DNA of 64,000 nt from Rhizophagus clarus (Eukaryota > Glomeromycota > Glomeromycetes > Glomerales > Glomeraceae), in the NCBI GenBank assembly GCA_015698045.1, contig BLAL01000037.1, positions 682,001 through 746,000 on the forward strand, in the 5' to 3' direction. The position numbers were made by a program, and so were the translations under genes. Below, piece after piece: positions 35,771 to 46,770 of this stretch (position 1 is its first letter; each line of letters begins with the position of its first letter). The notes below the pieces were generated by a model. That model was not told where the DNA came from. It saw only the letters and a program-made list of their open reading frames with translations, and made no database searches.

Positions 35771-36911
35771 TAGGTTAGGATCCCAAAGAATACATATATA
35801 ACTCAGATTCAGTCCCAAAAATTTTAATATAACTTTATACACCTAATTTTACTAAAAGTTTTATACAAAATCAGCATATAAGTTTAAATTTTATATAATT
35901 TTATACAATTTAATATCTGAGTTTATTATAAAATTTTTATTATATTTATAAAATTTTTTTACAAAAATATATAATAAATAATATATATACATAAAAATTT
36001 TCATTAAAAAAAAAAATTTTAAAAATAAATTTTTAAATCTTTAAATAAAAAATAAATAATATTTTTGTAATTTATTAAACATCCAGTAATTGGATTTTAA
36101 TAATATTTATACCATTAGATTCGTCTCATTGAGACAGTTCTAATGATACTAAAATCATCTTTCTAGAATTAATATTGACCGAAATAAGATTTATTAATAA
36201 ATTTTATTAATTAATTAAAAAATTATTAAAAAATTTCCTATGCTAAAATAATGTAAAATTAGCTATTGGATATAAAAATAATAGTGAGAAATTACAAATT
36301 TTTTAAAATTTTGTGGACATAATTTTCTCCTCCCTTACCCCACCACCACCCTTTCGACTTTATATTCTTTATATAATTTTTTTCTTTTAGGTTTGTTATG
36401 CTATTACATCTAAAATTGTTATACTGTCATATCTAAATTTGTTTATTTTTTACATATAAACTTGTTACACCGTCACATTTAAAATGTTTTATAAATCTGT
36501 TACCTTGTCACATCTAAATTTATTTAATTTGTTATGCTGTCACGTCTAAAAGTTTGGTAAATTTTACAAATTTATTATAAATTTACATGTTTTACTATTT
36601 ATAGATTAAGGGGTTAATTTAGAATTTTTTTTACTAAATTTATTATCAAATTATATTTTATTTTTGTTTATAAGGTTTTATATATAATATATATATCATA
36701 TATATACCAGATTTTTTAACTTATTAACTTTATACAAAATATAATTATAACATATATTAAAATTCGCTTCTATTATACAAATACATATCTAACTTATCCC
36801 TATTTTTAAGTCTATTATACAAACTCATTCATATGACATATTGGAAATTTATATAGTATCTTTATACAAATCTGGATCCATGTATTATATGTATTCTTCA
36901 GAGTCTTATTA
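35771..36911. mobile_element. ~1.1-kb TIR element (non-autonomous)
   Basis: The left end (TAGGTTAGGATCCCAAAGAA, TACATATATAA) and the inverted right end (AATAAGACTCTGAAGAATAC, ATATAATACATGGATCC) share the core AAGAATACATATA and a GATCC. The TIR is imperfect at roughly 70 percent by eye over 40 bases. The interior is AT-rich and non-coding, with a GTTAT(G/A)CTGTCACATCTAAA motif repeated four times at 36390-36550. Confidence 0.45.
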
Positions 36912-37319
36912 AGTTTCACATCATTATCACTAGTTAGATTAAAAATAAAAGTTTTAGCTTTAAATACAATAAACTTAAGTTTTAATTTTGAATAATGTAT
37001 TTTACTTTTCTATTCAATAAACTTTAAAGAAATAAATACACAAATATTTTGTAACATAAAAGTTATATTTCATATTACAGAATTTTTTTTAATAGCAAAT
37101 TTTTTATATTTAAAACACCTAACAAATTATCTGAGACATTTTTTGCACTGAAATTGAAGATCATATCCTGAAATGCATTAATTTTATGACAATCATATTT
37201 TAAAATGAAAAATTAGGCGTATTTTTAATCTAACCAAAATTCCCAATTTGGATGAAAAAGTCGCAAATAATTTTATATATTGTTAGTATAGCGAAACTAA
37301 CATTTTTTGAATTTTTTCC

Positions 37320-38335
37320 TGTTAGAAATGGGAATCACTTTCTGTTTTTGTTTGAAATTTTTCTCTTTTTGTAAAAATGAAGCTGTATCAAAAAATTCAA
37401 AAAAACTTTTGAAAAATAAAAATGGAGATCACCTTCTATTTTTGATTTAAATTTTTTTCTCTTTTCGTAAAAATGAAAAATTCAAAAAATTTATAGAAAA
37501 ATAAAAATGGAGATCACCTTCCATTTTTGATTTGAATTTTTTCTCTTTTCGTAAAAATGAAACTGTATCAAAAAAATTTAAGAATTTTTGAAAAATAAAA
37601 ATGGGAATCACCTTCCATTTTTGATTTGAATTTTTTTCTTTTCGTAAAAATGAAAAATTCAAAAAACTTATAGAAAAATAAAAATGGAAATCACCTTCTG
37701 TTTTTGATTTGAATTTTTCTCTTTTCATAAAAATGAAAAATTCAAAAAACTTATAGAAAAATAATAAAAATGGAGATCACCTTCTGTTTTTGATTTGAAT
37801 TTTTTTTTTTTCATAAAAATGAAAACTTATAGAAAAATAAAAATGGAGATCATCTTCCATTTTTGATTTGAATTTTTTCTTTTTCGTAAAAATGAAAGCT
37901 ATATTAAAAAAAAATTATCAAAATAAAAATGAAAATTACTTTCCATTTTTAATTTATTTTTTTTTTCTCTTTTCATAATAAGAATAGAGTTGTATCTAAA
38001 ATTTAAAAAGAATATTGAAATACCTATTTTTTTTAATTTTAAACTTTCTTTTCATAAAAATAAAATCAATAATTTTTATCAAATTTATAAAATAAAATAG
38101 AGATCACTTTTTATATTTATTTTTTTTCTTTTTGTCTTAAAAAAATTTTAAAATAAAAAAAAAAAAACACTTCCTATTTTTGATTTAATTTTTCTTTTTT
38201 TATAAGAATAGAAAATTCAAAAAAATTATCCAAAATATAATAAAATATCTTTCATAAGAAAATGATTGTATTTAAAATTCCAAAATATTTTTTTTTTGTA
38301 AAAGTAAAATCGACAATTGCAATTAAACTGTATAA
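37320..38335. repeat. Tandem repeat, about ten ~75-95-bp units
   Basis: The unit is AAAAATGGAGATCACCTTCC, ATTTTTGATTTGAATTTTTT, CTCTTTTCGTAAAAATGAA, a variable GCTGTATC, and AATTCAAAAA. Unit starts lie near 37325, 37420, 37507, 37600, 37682, 37767, 37841, 37928, 38098 and 38168, and decay to the right. The minus-strand frame 37447-37728 is only the repeat read through. The AAAAATGG...CCATTTTT pairing gives each unit hairpin potential. Confidence 0.8.
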
Positions 38336-39564
38336 CTGGTATTCTGTCTTTTTGTTTTCAACAGGTTCATGTTTTTTAGCCTTTTTGTAAGAGATTTATA
38401 AAATATAATAACAGCTGTTACTTTCTGAATCATCATCTAATACTATTATATCAGCAATTAAAATCAATATTAAAGTCATTTTTTAAGTATTGATTATTCA
38501 TTAATATCAATCTCTACAATCTTTACAAATAGTTATTTTGACTTTACTTTAATGTTCTACTAGATTGATTAGATTGTTCATATCACAAAATTGTTTTATA
38601 ACAACATATACTACAAGTTTAATTGTTATGTATTTTTAGCTTCTAAAGTGAACTTCAACATTTTTTGCATTTTTGTAGTTAAAGTGGAAAGCAGTGCATA
38701 ACTGTTTGATCACAATCAAAAATTAAGTTAAATGATGTGACATATGATGATCACAAGTTACGCAGAATTTTTAGAAATTTGATTGTTTACAATTCACACA
38801 AGTGTTTAATTTTTCGATTCTTAATTATTAACCAACAAATAATAAAATTCATATTTTACATTTATAAAAGACTGAATCAACCAAAAACATAAGCTCAAAA
38901 AGAAATAAATAAATAAATTAACCCAAATAAAAAACAAAGGATAAAGAAATTAACGCTAAAAAAGAAAGAGATTCAAGATTTTTAAAATGCTTGTAATTAC
39001 TGCTCACTAAATGCATTAAGTGAGAGATTAAATTAATTAATGCAAATTATAAAAAGAACTGTTAAGTTCAAAGTAAAAATATATGATAAAATAAAAATGA
39101 GCAAATTTAGATACCAATAGGATATCCCTCTTTATTCTTCTCATATTCGATATTCTCTATAATGACTGACTTATTAATTATAAATAATAAATAATTTCAG
39201 TTCCATTTAATTAAAATCATGTAATATTTATTATGGTGATAGCCAAAGGGCTTCAGTTTCCCTTCCAATAACTCTATTTTTTATTTACGTAAGAATAAAT
39301 TTCAAGTTAAAAAAATTAGCCAATCAAAAATTAGCTAATTGAAAAATTTATCACATGATAGGGATAAGCAATATCAGATCTTATCCAGAGTGAGAAATAA
39401 ATTCATCTTTTACTTTATTATATAATTCTTTATATATATAATAGTATCATTATTTATCTAATCATTTTTATAATAGTTTTTAAATTATATAAATTATTAA
39501 TTAATAAATAATTATATGATTTTTAAAGTCAATTTCATAAATCAATCTATATGTATATTATTTA
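38336..39564. other. Intergenic, no gene seen
   Basis: AT-rich and free of long frames. Near 39300-39410 it holds the right end of the possible composite element (TTAGCCAATC...TATCACATGATAGGG). Confidence 0.35.
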
Positions 39565-40033
39565 CAGTCAGACCTCTATACAATCATACCCTATATAGTC
39601 ACATCTTTACATAAGTATCCAATTTTATGAAACTGATTTTTACTTAGTTAATTTACCTCTTTATACTCACAATTTGGTTATAATCACTATCACTACATGA
39701 TCTGTAATATATATATTATTTTTACTAGTAATTAAACCTCTTTATAGTCACTATAATTTCAGTCAGATAAAAATTTCAGCCAAAATTATAAATAAATTTC
39801 CTTTTTTAGAATGTAGATTATAAGAAATTTTCAAAATTGTTTACGGTTATTACCCAAAAATATGCAATTCATATAATTTATAATTTTATAATTTATAATT
39901 TAGACCAAAATTAAGAATAATTTTTATTTCTGATTTCTAATAAAAAAAATTATATACTATATATACAATCACACCTCTATACAATCACCAGTTAAGGAGT
40001 AACCAACTTGGTGATTATATGGAGGGCTGACTA
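39565..40033. mobile_element. pogo-type MITE (469 bp)
   Basis: The left end CAGTCAGACCTCTATACAAT and the inverted right end TAGTCAGCCCTCCATATAAT form a ~24-base TIR flanked by TA. An internal copy of ACACCTCTATACAATCACCA at 39969 can pair with TTGGTGATTATATGGAGG at 40009, giving a secondary hairpin at the right end. Non-coding. Confidence 0.8.
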
Positions 40034-40269
40034 TACAAAGTTATAATAAAGAAATTTGCTTTAAATTTTTTAAACATGTGTACATATTTTAATTATTTTA
40101 TGTGTATATATATTCTTAAATATAAATTTTTATTTACTATTAATAAAAAAAAATTTTGTTTATATCTGACTTGTATGGCAAAATAAAATCATCATATCAG
40201 ATATGTAATTTATTGATTAGTAGATCATCTGCTTAAAATATAAATAAATTATATGAAATATACATTGTA

Positions 40270-41202
40270 TTATCTACTTATCAGTAACGTACTAGGCAAA
40301 TTTGCCTATGAATTCTTTGGGCTTAAATTACTATGTAACGAATATATTAAATATAGCAAAAATTGGTAAAATATTACACTACAAGCCTTTATCTGTAATG
40401 CTTCCAATTTTGGTTGCAAGATTTGAGACGGATATTTAAATTTTTGTATAATAAGCAAAATTTTCAATTAATATTTTTGCAAATATTTCGCAGGCAAATT
40501 TGCCTGCGAAGTTTTTAAATCAGGTTTTATAAGTTTTTACTTAAATCCTCATATAAAAGTCAACAAAAATATTTATCTACGAGTATGTAAGAAAATTTGA
40601 TTTGTATAATTTATTACAAAATTGCAAGCAAATTTGCATGTGGAACCCGTTAATCTACAGCAATTTCTGTAATGTGCAAAATTCTATTAAGTAATAACGT
40701 GACTAAATTCACAGATTTTTTTTTACTTTTAATTCTATTTAATTATATTTTCTTAAAAAACTTTTTTTTTTTAATTTTTGTGTTTACTTTTTGTTTAGAT
40801 ATTAATTTTTTCTTAATATCAAATATTTAACCTTTTACTTATATTTTGTTTTTTATTTAAACACCTCTTTTTTACATCATTCTTGGCTGGATAATTTATT
40901 GGAATATTTTCAATAACCATTTAAATTATCCACCAAAGGAAATTTACAAGTCAAAAAAAAAATTTTATAAATTTAAATTTTGAAAATTATGAATAATGAT
41001 AACTTTAGTTTATAGGCAACTTTTATTTGCATTTATTTAGATAAAGTAAAAAATGTTATAGGCGTGAAGTTCAAAATTTAAGCTATTCAAAAATATATAA
41101 TTTGTTATGAATCGCAATACTCATTAAATATTTAGATGATAACTGAAAATTCAGAATTTTCGCAGGCAAATATGCCTGCGAGGGCCTACAGATAAAGAGA
41201 TA
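40270..41202. mobile_element. ~930-bp TIR element, copy B
   Basis: Same orientation and interior as copy A at 23375-24298. The ends TTATCTACTTATCAGTA and, inverted, TTATCTCTTTATCTGTA match. Copy B has the perfect palindrome CGCAGGCAAATTTGCCTGCG at 40489 and CGCAGGCAAATATGCCTGCG at 41161. A degenerate GGCAAATTTGCC lies at the left end and GCAAGCAAATTTGCATG at 40625. It is better preserved than copy A. Confidence 0.7.
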
Positions 41203-41269
41203 ATTTTGGTAGGAATTTATTAGTTTTAAGCAGAATTATATTAAGTTTTTAAATTCTAAGCAGAATTAT

Positions 41270-43806
41270 TTTATTTTATTTTTATTTTTACTGGAGGATC
41301 ACCTCGTACATGTGAAGACGTAAATACTTGTCAAAACAAGCCATAACGTCAGATTACATGAATACAACTAAATATAGAAACTATATCTATGTCGGGATCT
41401 GATTCAGTTATTATCAATATAAAAGAGATAACCTAAATCACTAGTGTAACACTAATCTAAAAGAGAAGCCATATTTTTCTTTCACACAAAGTGCGCCTAG
41501 TGTAAATACTGTCATACCAGAAATGTTCCAAACCCTATTTATAAGTTGTAATTGTTGTAAAAAAAAGGAATAATAAAAACAAAATAATAAAAGAAAAAAA
41601 ATAAAACTAAGAACTATAATAAATCACATTATTTAATAATCACGTGATCAAAATTAAAACAAGGTCGTTTAGAAATTCTATTTAAATGATAGTGATGATC
41701 AATATATAACAGACTATGATAAGGACGTTTAAGTCTAAATTCATCAGGGTTGTAAGTATGATCATGTTCATTAGGATCAGGTTTCAAAAGATTAAAATAT
41801 CGTACTAAGCTGCCGGGATAATTATCCCCATCTAAAGATTATTCGGTTAAAAAATGCCAATGTTCTAAACTTCGCCATGCAGGTGTCTTCTTAGACTTCC
41901 TATCAAGTTGTTTTAAGGTCTTGTTAAAATTAATAAATTCATAATTTTCATGGATAGTATCTGTAATAGCCATCAAATAATTCAAATTGTCCAATCGATG
42001 ATAATAACGATCATGACTAGTATTCCAATCCAGAAAACGAGGTTGAACACGAACTTTTTCTAATTCTTCTTGATGTTTACAGTAGCAATCTTTAACCCAT
42101 TGCCACCAATTGTCAGAACCAGGTGATAAAGCGAATTGACGTTTGCCTTTGTCATGAAAAACAGGTTTAAGCAGGAAGAAATCTTTATATTTCATATAAT
42201 CGCCATAACTCATCGATGAACGTACATCCTCTGGTAATAGAATGTATTCGATTTGATCTTGATTAGCGCAAGTAATTCTCGTATCTGTAACAACAGGAAC
42301 TGGTTTGGTAATAGGTAAGTATTGCTTGAGGTGTGGACGCTTGTCGTGAACGTCTTTACTTAAATGGGTAATATGACGGTTAAAAGTGCGAACTGAGTCA
42401 CATAAAGTTTTGTGTTTGGTAAATAAATATCTTTTAGTTGGAGTACGTGTAGGTTGATTAAGATTGTCAGGAACTGTTGATTTATGTGAGTTTAAGACAT
42501 GTCATTCAAAGCGTTGACGCCTCTATGCTTGCTTTTCTAGAGTACGAGATGTAAAATTAAAACCATTTTGGGTGCGATAGATAAGTTGGTAGGAGTTATA
42601 ATTCTTGATGTAGAAAAAATTCCATCTGGGATATACAATTCCCTCAGGGGTTGCTGATATCTTTGTACGATAAGAAAGACCTTTGCGAGTAGAATAAACT
42701 TGATTAATCGATTGAGATGACCATTTATCATGTATTTTGGCTAAAGCTGCTGTACGCTATGCTGAAGGAGTAGTAGTAGAATTGTTTGAAGGTTTAAAAT
42801 ATTTGGGAACTAGTTTGTTATGAAGGCCACATCCTACACGACGAAAATTATTATATCTAGAGTACACTATAGGTGTTGGTAAAGTGCAACAATTATTATC
42901 TTTGAGGTCAGGTGATGATGACAAAAATCCACAGGGGTAACAACAGGGGATAAAAATTCCTAAAATAAATCAGTATTTTTTATAAGTGAAATGAATAAAA
43001 GTACGGGTGCTACGGTTATTTGTGTTGGTACTGTTGTACCGTAATTCTATAATAGATAAACGTTTATATAAAGAGTCTCTTAAAAAGGAAAAATATTTGT
43101 GTTGAATACATTTCGGGATTACTTTTTGTAGTTTGAAAAAATGTGTTAATAAAAGAGAAACTTTAAATTTCTTGTTTAAATGTTTACTTGTGGATTGATA
43201 AACTGATTCAGTTAGGGAAGCTTTTTTGTCATTAGTAATGATACGCAAAAAAGGTGTAGGATTTCTATATAAGTCAAATTCATGATGATTTAAGGGGTCT
43301 AGATCAAAAAAATAAGATTTACTACGTTGTGATTCGTACACAGTGTTAACGCCACATCAATCAATATTGGTCATGTGAAAATGGACCGTTTGAATAGGGA
43401 TAGGGAATGATTGTGAAGGAAAGGAAATGGGTTGAGAAAAAACGACCATGGTAGAAGTAAAAAAATTATATAGGAACTATAATATAAATTTTTATAAAAA
43501 TATTCCACATTAAGGTTAAAAGAAAATATTGATACTCCCAAAGGGTTTTGCCGCTATTGGTCAGGAGAGCAATATGAAAATTTATAATAAACGTAAAAAA
43601 ATTTTATAAAAAAAGAAAAATGGTTTTGTATATAATTTTTATAACAACTAAGTGAAAAAAATAAAACCAAGGGCAGCAGAAGACTGAGAAGCCTTACCCC
43701 GTTGACGCCCAAAGGCGTAAAAGGTGTTAAAGGAACTATTTAATATGAAGGATAAACGAACTGTCTTCTGCGAAAAAAATGGTCAAAGGATCGATGGGAG
43801 AAAGGT
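41270..43806 (-). mobile_element. Retroposed insertion with 17-bp target duplication
   Basis: The 17-mer ATTCTAAGCAGAATTAT is repeated exactly at 41253-41269 and 43807-43823. Read on the minus strand, the insert ends in an A-rich tail (TAAAAATAAAAATAAAATAAA) right next to the left duplication. A long direct duplication plus an A-rich 3' tail is the mark of target-primed reverse transcription. The insert is visibly richer in G+C than the surrounding island. Its 5' part (43650-43800) has a stable-looking hairpin (ACGCCTTTGGGCGT). No reverse transcriptase motif is visible, so the copying machinery probably came from elsewhere. Confidence 0.65.
41629..43449 (-). pseudogene. 607-codon decayed reading frame of unknown family
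   Basis: From the ATG at 43449 to the TAA at 41629 a single frame runs for 607 codons and is broken only by six stop codons: TGA at 43357, TGA at 42970, TAG at 42757, TAG at 42523, TGA at 42502 and TAA at 41839. I find no frameshift. Recognisable, non-repetitive protein sequence lies on both sides of every stop (for example GSDNWWQWVKDCYCKHQEE and YNSYQLIYRTQNGFNF). Each stop can arise by one C-to-T or G-to-A change from CAA, CAG, CGA or TGG. The protein is basic and rich in Tyr, His and Asn; I see no RT, DDE or other known motif. It could be a processed copy of a cellular gene, a transposon protein or a mycovirus-derived sequence; I cannot decide. Confidence 0.65.
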
Positions 43807-43823
43807 ATTCTAAGCAGAATTAT

Positions 43824-44446
43824 ATGCAATAAAAAAATCTTTTCATCAAAATTTTTGAAGTCACGTGACAAAATAATAGTATGCTATTTCTGGGTAGAAT
43901 TAATGTAATTTCAGCCAGAGTTATAAAAATATGCGATTTCCTATAAAATATGTGCCGCAATACATATCAGATATGCCTAAAACATGCGTATAACTATGCA
44001 GTATGCACCACATATTTCTGGACACCCTAGTAAACGCATAAAAAATTTACGCTAATTTTTCTGCTCTATTAGTGCCAATAATAAAAAAGATCACTAAATG
44101 CTATTTTTTAAATACTAACGTTTCTTTTCGTCACAAGTAAGTTTAATATAAATTCCTGTTATAAGTTACAGTATATAGTTATCTCGATAGTTTTGTTAAG
44201 CATGAAGGAAGTGCCCGTAATAGAGTTGAGGTCTATCAGAAGCCATTTATAGCGTCAGAATTATTATGGGGCCTGTTAGCATGAGAGGTGCTCACGGTAG
44301 AGTTTAGGTCTACCAGAAGCCAATTATGGTGAGTCACAATCAAGCGGTGGTCAGCCTTAAGTGGAAGACTGTCTATTTTTAGTAATTACTCGATGCTTCT
44401 GTTTATGATAATACTTATAATTATTTCTTCTTTTGATTAAGCAATA
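43824..44446. other. Intergenic with an 80-bp tandem duplication
   Basis: Two imperfect copies of an ~80-bp unit start at 44195 and 44275 (GTTAAGCATGA.../GTTAGCATGAG..., both with GAGTT(T/G)AGGTCTA(C/T)CAGAAGCCA). They lie 110-250 bases upstream of the 44447 ATG and might be regulatory. Otherwise no gene. Confidence 0.45.
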
Positions 44447-46002
44447 ATGGAAAAGCAGGAAAAGAGTAAAATTAATAATAAGAGTTGGCAAGAAGTAAAT
44501 ATGGATCTTAAGTTCTTCAGAACAAAACCAATTGGTTTTTTTCATTTAACCCAACTAACATCACGCGCACGAGCTATTAAAAATTTTAGGAAACGTTTTG
44601 ATCTTGCCATAAATCGTAGTGAAGGAGATAACTCAGTAAGCTTAGAGCAATGAATATCGATGTATGTATTTAAGCATGTTGACAATTTTAACATAAAATA
44701 TGAAGTGTTTTTAATGTCTGTTCTCTTGCAAATAGGAAGTATCTATATGAAGTGACTATGTAGGAGATATGGTTAAAGGAAAAAAAAAAGCCGTATGTAT
44801 ACATATTTTTAAGTTATAAGTTCGTATTTCTAAAACTCAAATTTATGCTTTAGACTCTAGCTTATCGAACAAATCATGATACAGACCTGCGTATTCAACA
44901 AGATTTTACTTCAACTATGGCTAATGTAAGTCATTTAACAATAAGTATGACTTTTAACGTTACTTAAAAAGATTTTTAACATAGATTGTCAGTATTGCCG
45001 GTGAAATAAAAAGTGACGATAATAAGGAGAATGTTTTTGACATTGAAAAACACAGCAACAGAAAACATCAATTGGATGATGTACTTGATAATGAAATACC
45101 AGTAGATTCAGTTCCATCAGTTACGAAAAAGGTGAAATCAGAGGACAATGATGTCAAAGAGAAGCACGAAGCCATTTATATTAGATCAGTTCATCTAGCA
45201 CACAAAGTATATCCCTTCTTTTATGTATAACTTTGGTCTCTTTGGGTATTTTCTGACCTTGAAGGTTATACTGTTGCACAGGAAACAACTTCAGAGATTA
45301 AGGATATTCTTAAAAAAAAATATCCTTAAAAGATCGCATTTTACAATACCGAATCATTAATCTGTCAATAAGAAGCGCCACGAACCCTCTTAATAAAGTA
45401 TTGTCAGAAGGTGAAAAGAAATTATTAAAAGATATTTGAATATCGGTAATTAATGCATTTGTTATAGGGTGTGTATTTAGTATATTTATGGCTATTACAC
45501 TAATCACAGTAATAACGATGTGCTTTTTTTAAAAAGCTCGAACCATTAGAAATGACAAAATCAATACTGCCCGTTATAAAAAATGGGAGTCAGAAATAAA
45601 ACCTTTAATAAACACATATCGTAATCATCTAGAAGTTGAATCAGTTTTCGATGACATTTGCTTGGATGGGCCGTCACTATGAAGCCGTATAATGGAGTTT
45701 TCGTTTATAAAAAACATTACGTATATAGACGTTTGTGAGAACTAGTATTCTTATAATTTATTGGCCAAAGTCTTATCTTGCTTATCCTGTCATTAGGTTG
45801 GCTACTTCTATTTATTTTTTGGTTTAATGATCTTTATGGCACCTATTGGCTATTGGATCCCGAACAGACAGAGTTTTCTTATAGAGAAAATTTCATTAAA
45901 CACATATTCGCGAAAGTATTTGGTGACTTAACGGAACTCATTCATATGAGGCTAGGTTTTGATTCGATATTATTTTCCATTGTTTCGTTATCTTTTTTAT
46001 AA
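44447..46002 (+). pseudogene. Decayed multi-exon gene, probable membrane protein
   Basis: The 5' part still splices cleanly: 44447-44635, 44854-44925, 44985-45206 and 45282-45329, all phase 0 with GTAAGC/GTAAGT/GTATAT donors, giving 176 aa (MEKQEKSKINNKSWQEVN..., then a Lys/Asp/Glu-rich soluble region). It ends at a TAA just after a run of nine A (45312-45320). One extra A would open a frame with 36 more codons, then TGA (45437), a hydrophobic helix (VINAFVIGCVFSIFMAITLI), TAA (45530) and KARTIRNDKINTARYKKW. A further shifted frame (45778-46002) holds another transmembrane segment (LILSLGWLLLFIFWF). Continuous protein-like sequence with at least four lesions suggests a recently dead gene, though the truncated 176-aa form might still be made. 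Family not recognised. Confidence 0.5.
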
Positions 46003-46250
46003 AATTACTACATAGAAAATCCAAAACCGTATTGAAACTCATGACTGTTGATTTTAACGATAAACGTACCTCTGCTTTTGGAGCTTAATTCAATATTCAA
46101 AGAACAATAGTATAAATAAAACCTTTTTTTTTGAAGATTTTACATTATTATTTTTTAAGCAACTACCAATAAATTTCGCCTTTCATCTGTTTGCATTTTT
46201 TTAATGCAAACTATTTTAGCGTGATAATTTACAAAATTAAAGTAACCATT

Positions 46251-46770
46251 TTATAATACTGATACAAATTACAACATCACCGACTTATTGCAATTTTCAA
46301 CCTGGCCCCTGTAAAGACTGTATGGACTGTATGGACAATTATTGCAATTGCAATGATCCAAATTCCGATCCATGTGTAACGTTACTTAAACAATTTTGCG
46401 GTTAAGATACAAACAGTTGAACCACCGCAATAATTATTGTAAAATTTTAGTACAACAAAAGCTAAAACGACTGTGGAAACATCAACGTCCTCTGGTTATA
46501 CTGGAAAATTGACGACAACACAATCAATAACTGCATCATACGTTAGTACTATAAAAACAAATTCTTTAGGGCAAACCTCGACTGTTTCGGCCGTTTTATG
46601 TTTGGTGAAAAATATTGTTACTGCATCTCCTACCACTACTACGTATGTTTCGGGTTCTACAATATTATACGACTTTAATAGCTATTGGTTATGGGGCGTT
46701 ACAATGAGTATAATTACTGTATAGTTACTGCAACTTTAATTTTTATGGTTATTGTGCAAATGAACGTTTA
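46251..46770 (+). pseudogene. Truncated paralog of the Cys-rich surface protein
   Basis: The leader end (IQITTSPTYCNF) and GPCKDCMDC...NYCNC are followed by a TAA near 46402. After ~45 bases comes the family C-terminal exon: TSSGYTGKLTTTQSITASYV, TNSLGQT, VKNIVTASPTTTTYVSGST and YDFNSYWLWGVTMSI, matching KLTTITTTLTSY, VNSLGEP, VKSIAVTEAPT and HDINSHCLWSVIMSI of the 18813 protein. A TAG stops it inside the hydrophobic anchor. The start codon, the first half of the leader, most Cys residues and the whole repeat domain are missing, so it is dead. It shows that the N- and C-terminal modules belong to one family. Confidence 0.8.

Larger units (their letters stand above)
32141..39412. repeat. Possible ~7.3-kb composite TIR element
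   Basis: AAATTTATTTCTCACCTGAG near 32145 and, in inverted orientation, AATTTATTTCTCACTCTG near 39395 begin similar sequences. Both share TCCCTATCA and CATGT..ATAAAT words over about 60 bases. Other TIR elements lie inside. The ends could also belong to two separate, truncated copies. Confidence 0.3.

Noticed and set aside
37447..37728. 93-codon minus-strand frame with FLRKEK repeats
   Set aside because: It is the 37320-38335 tandem repeat translated; units vary in length and shift frame elsewhere.
23375..41202. Copies A and B as long terminal repeats of one 17.8-kb retrotransposon
   Set aside because: They are direct repeats, but each has its own inverted ends, and no gag/pol-like sequence lies between them.
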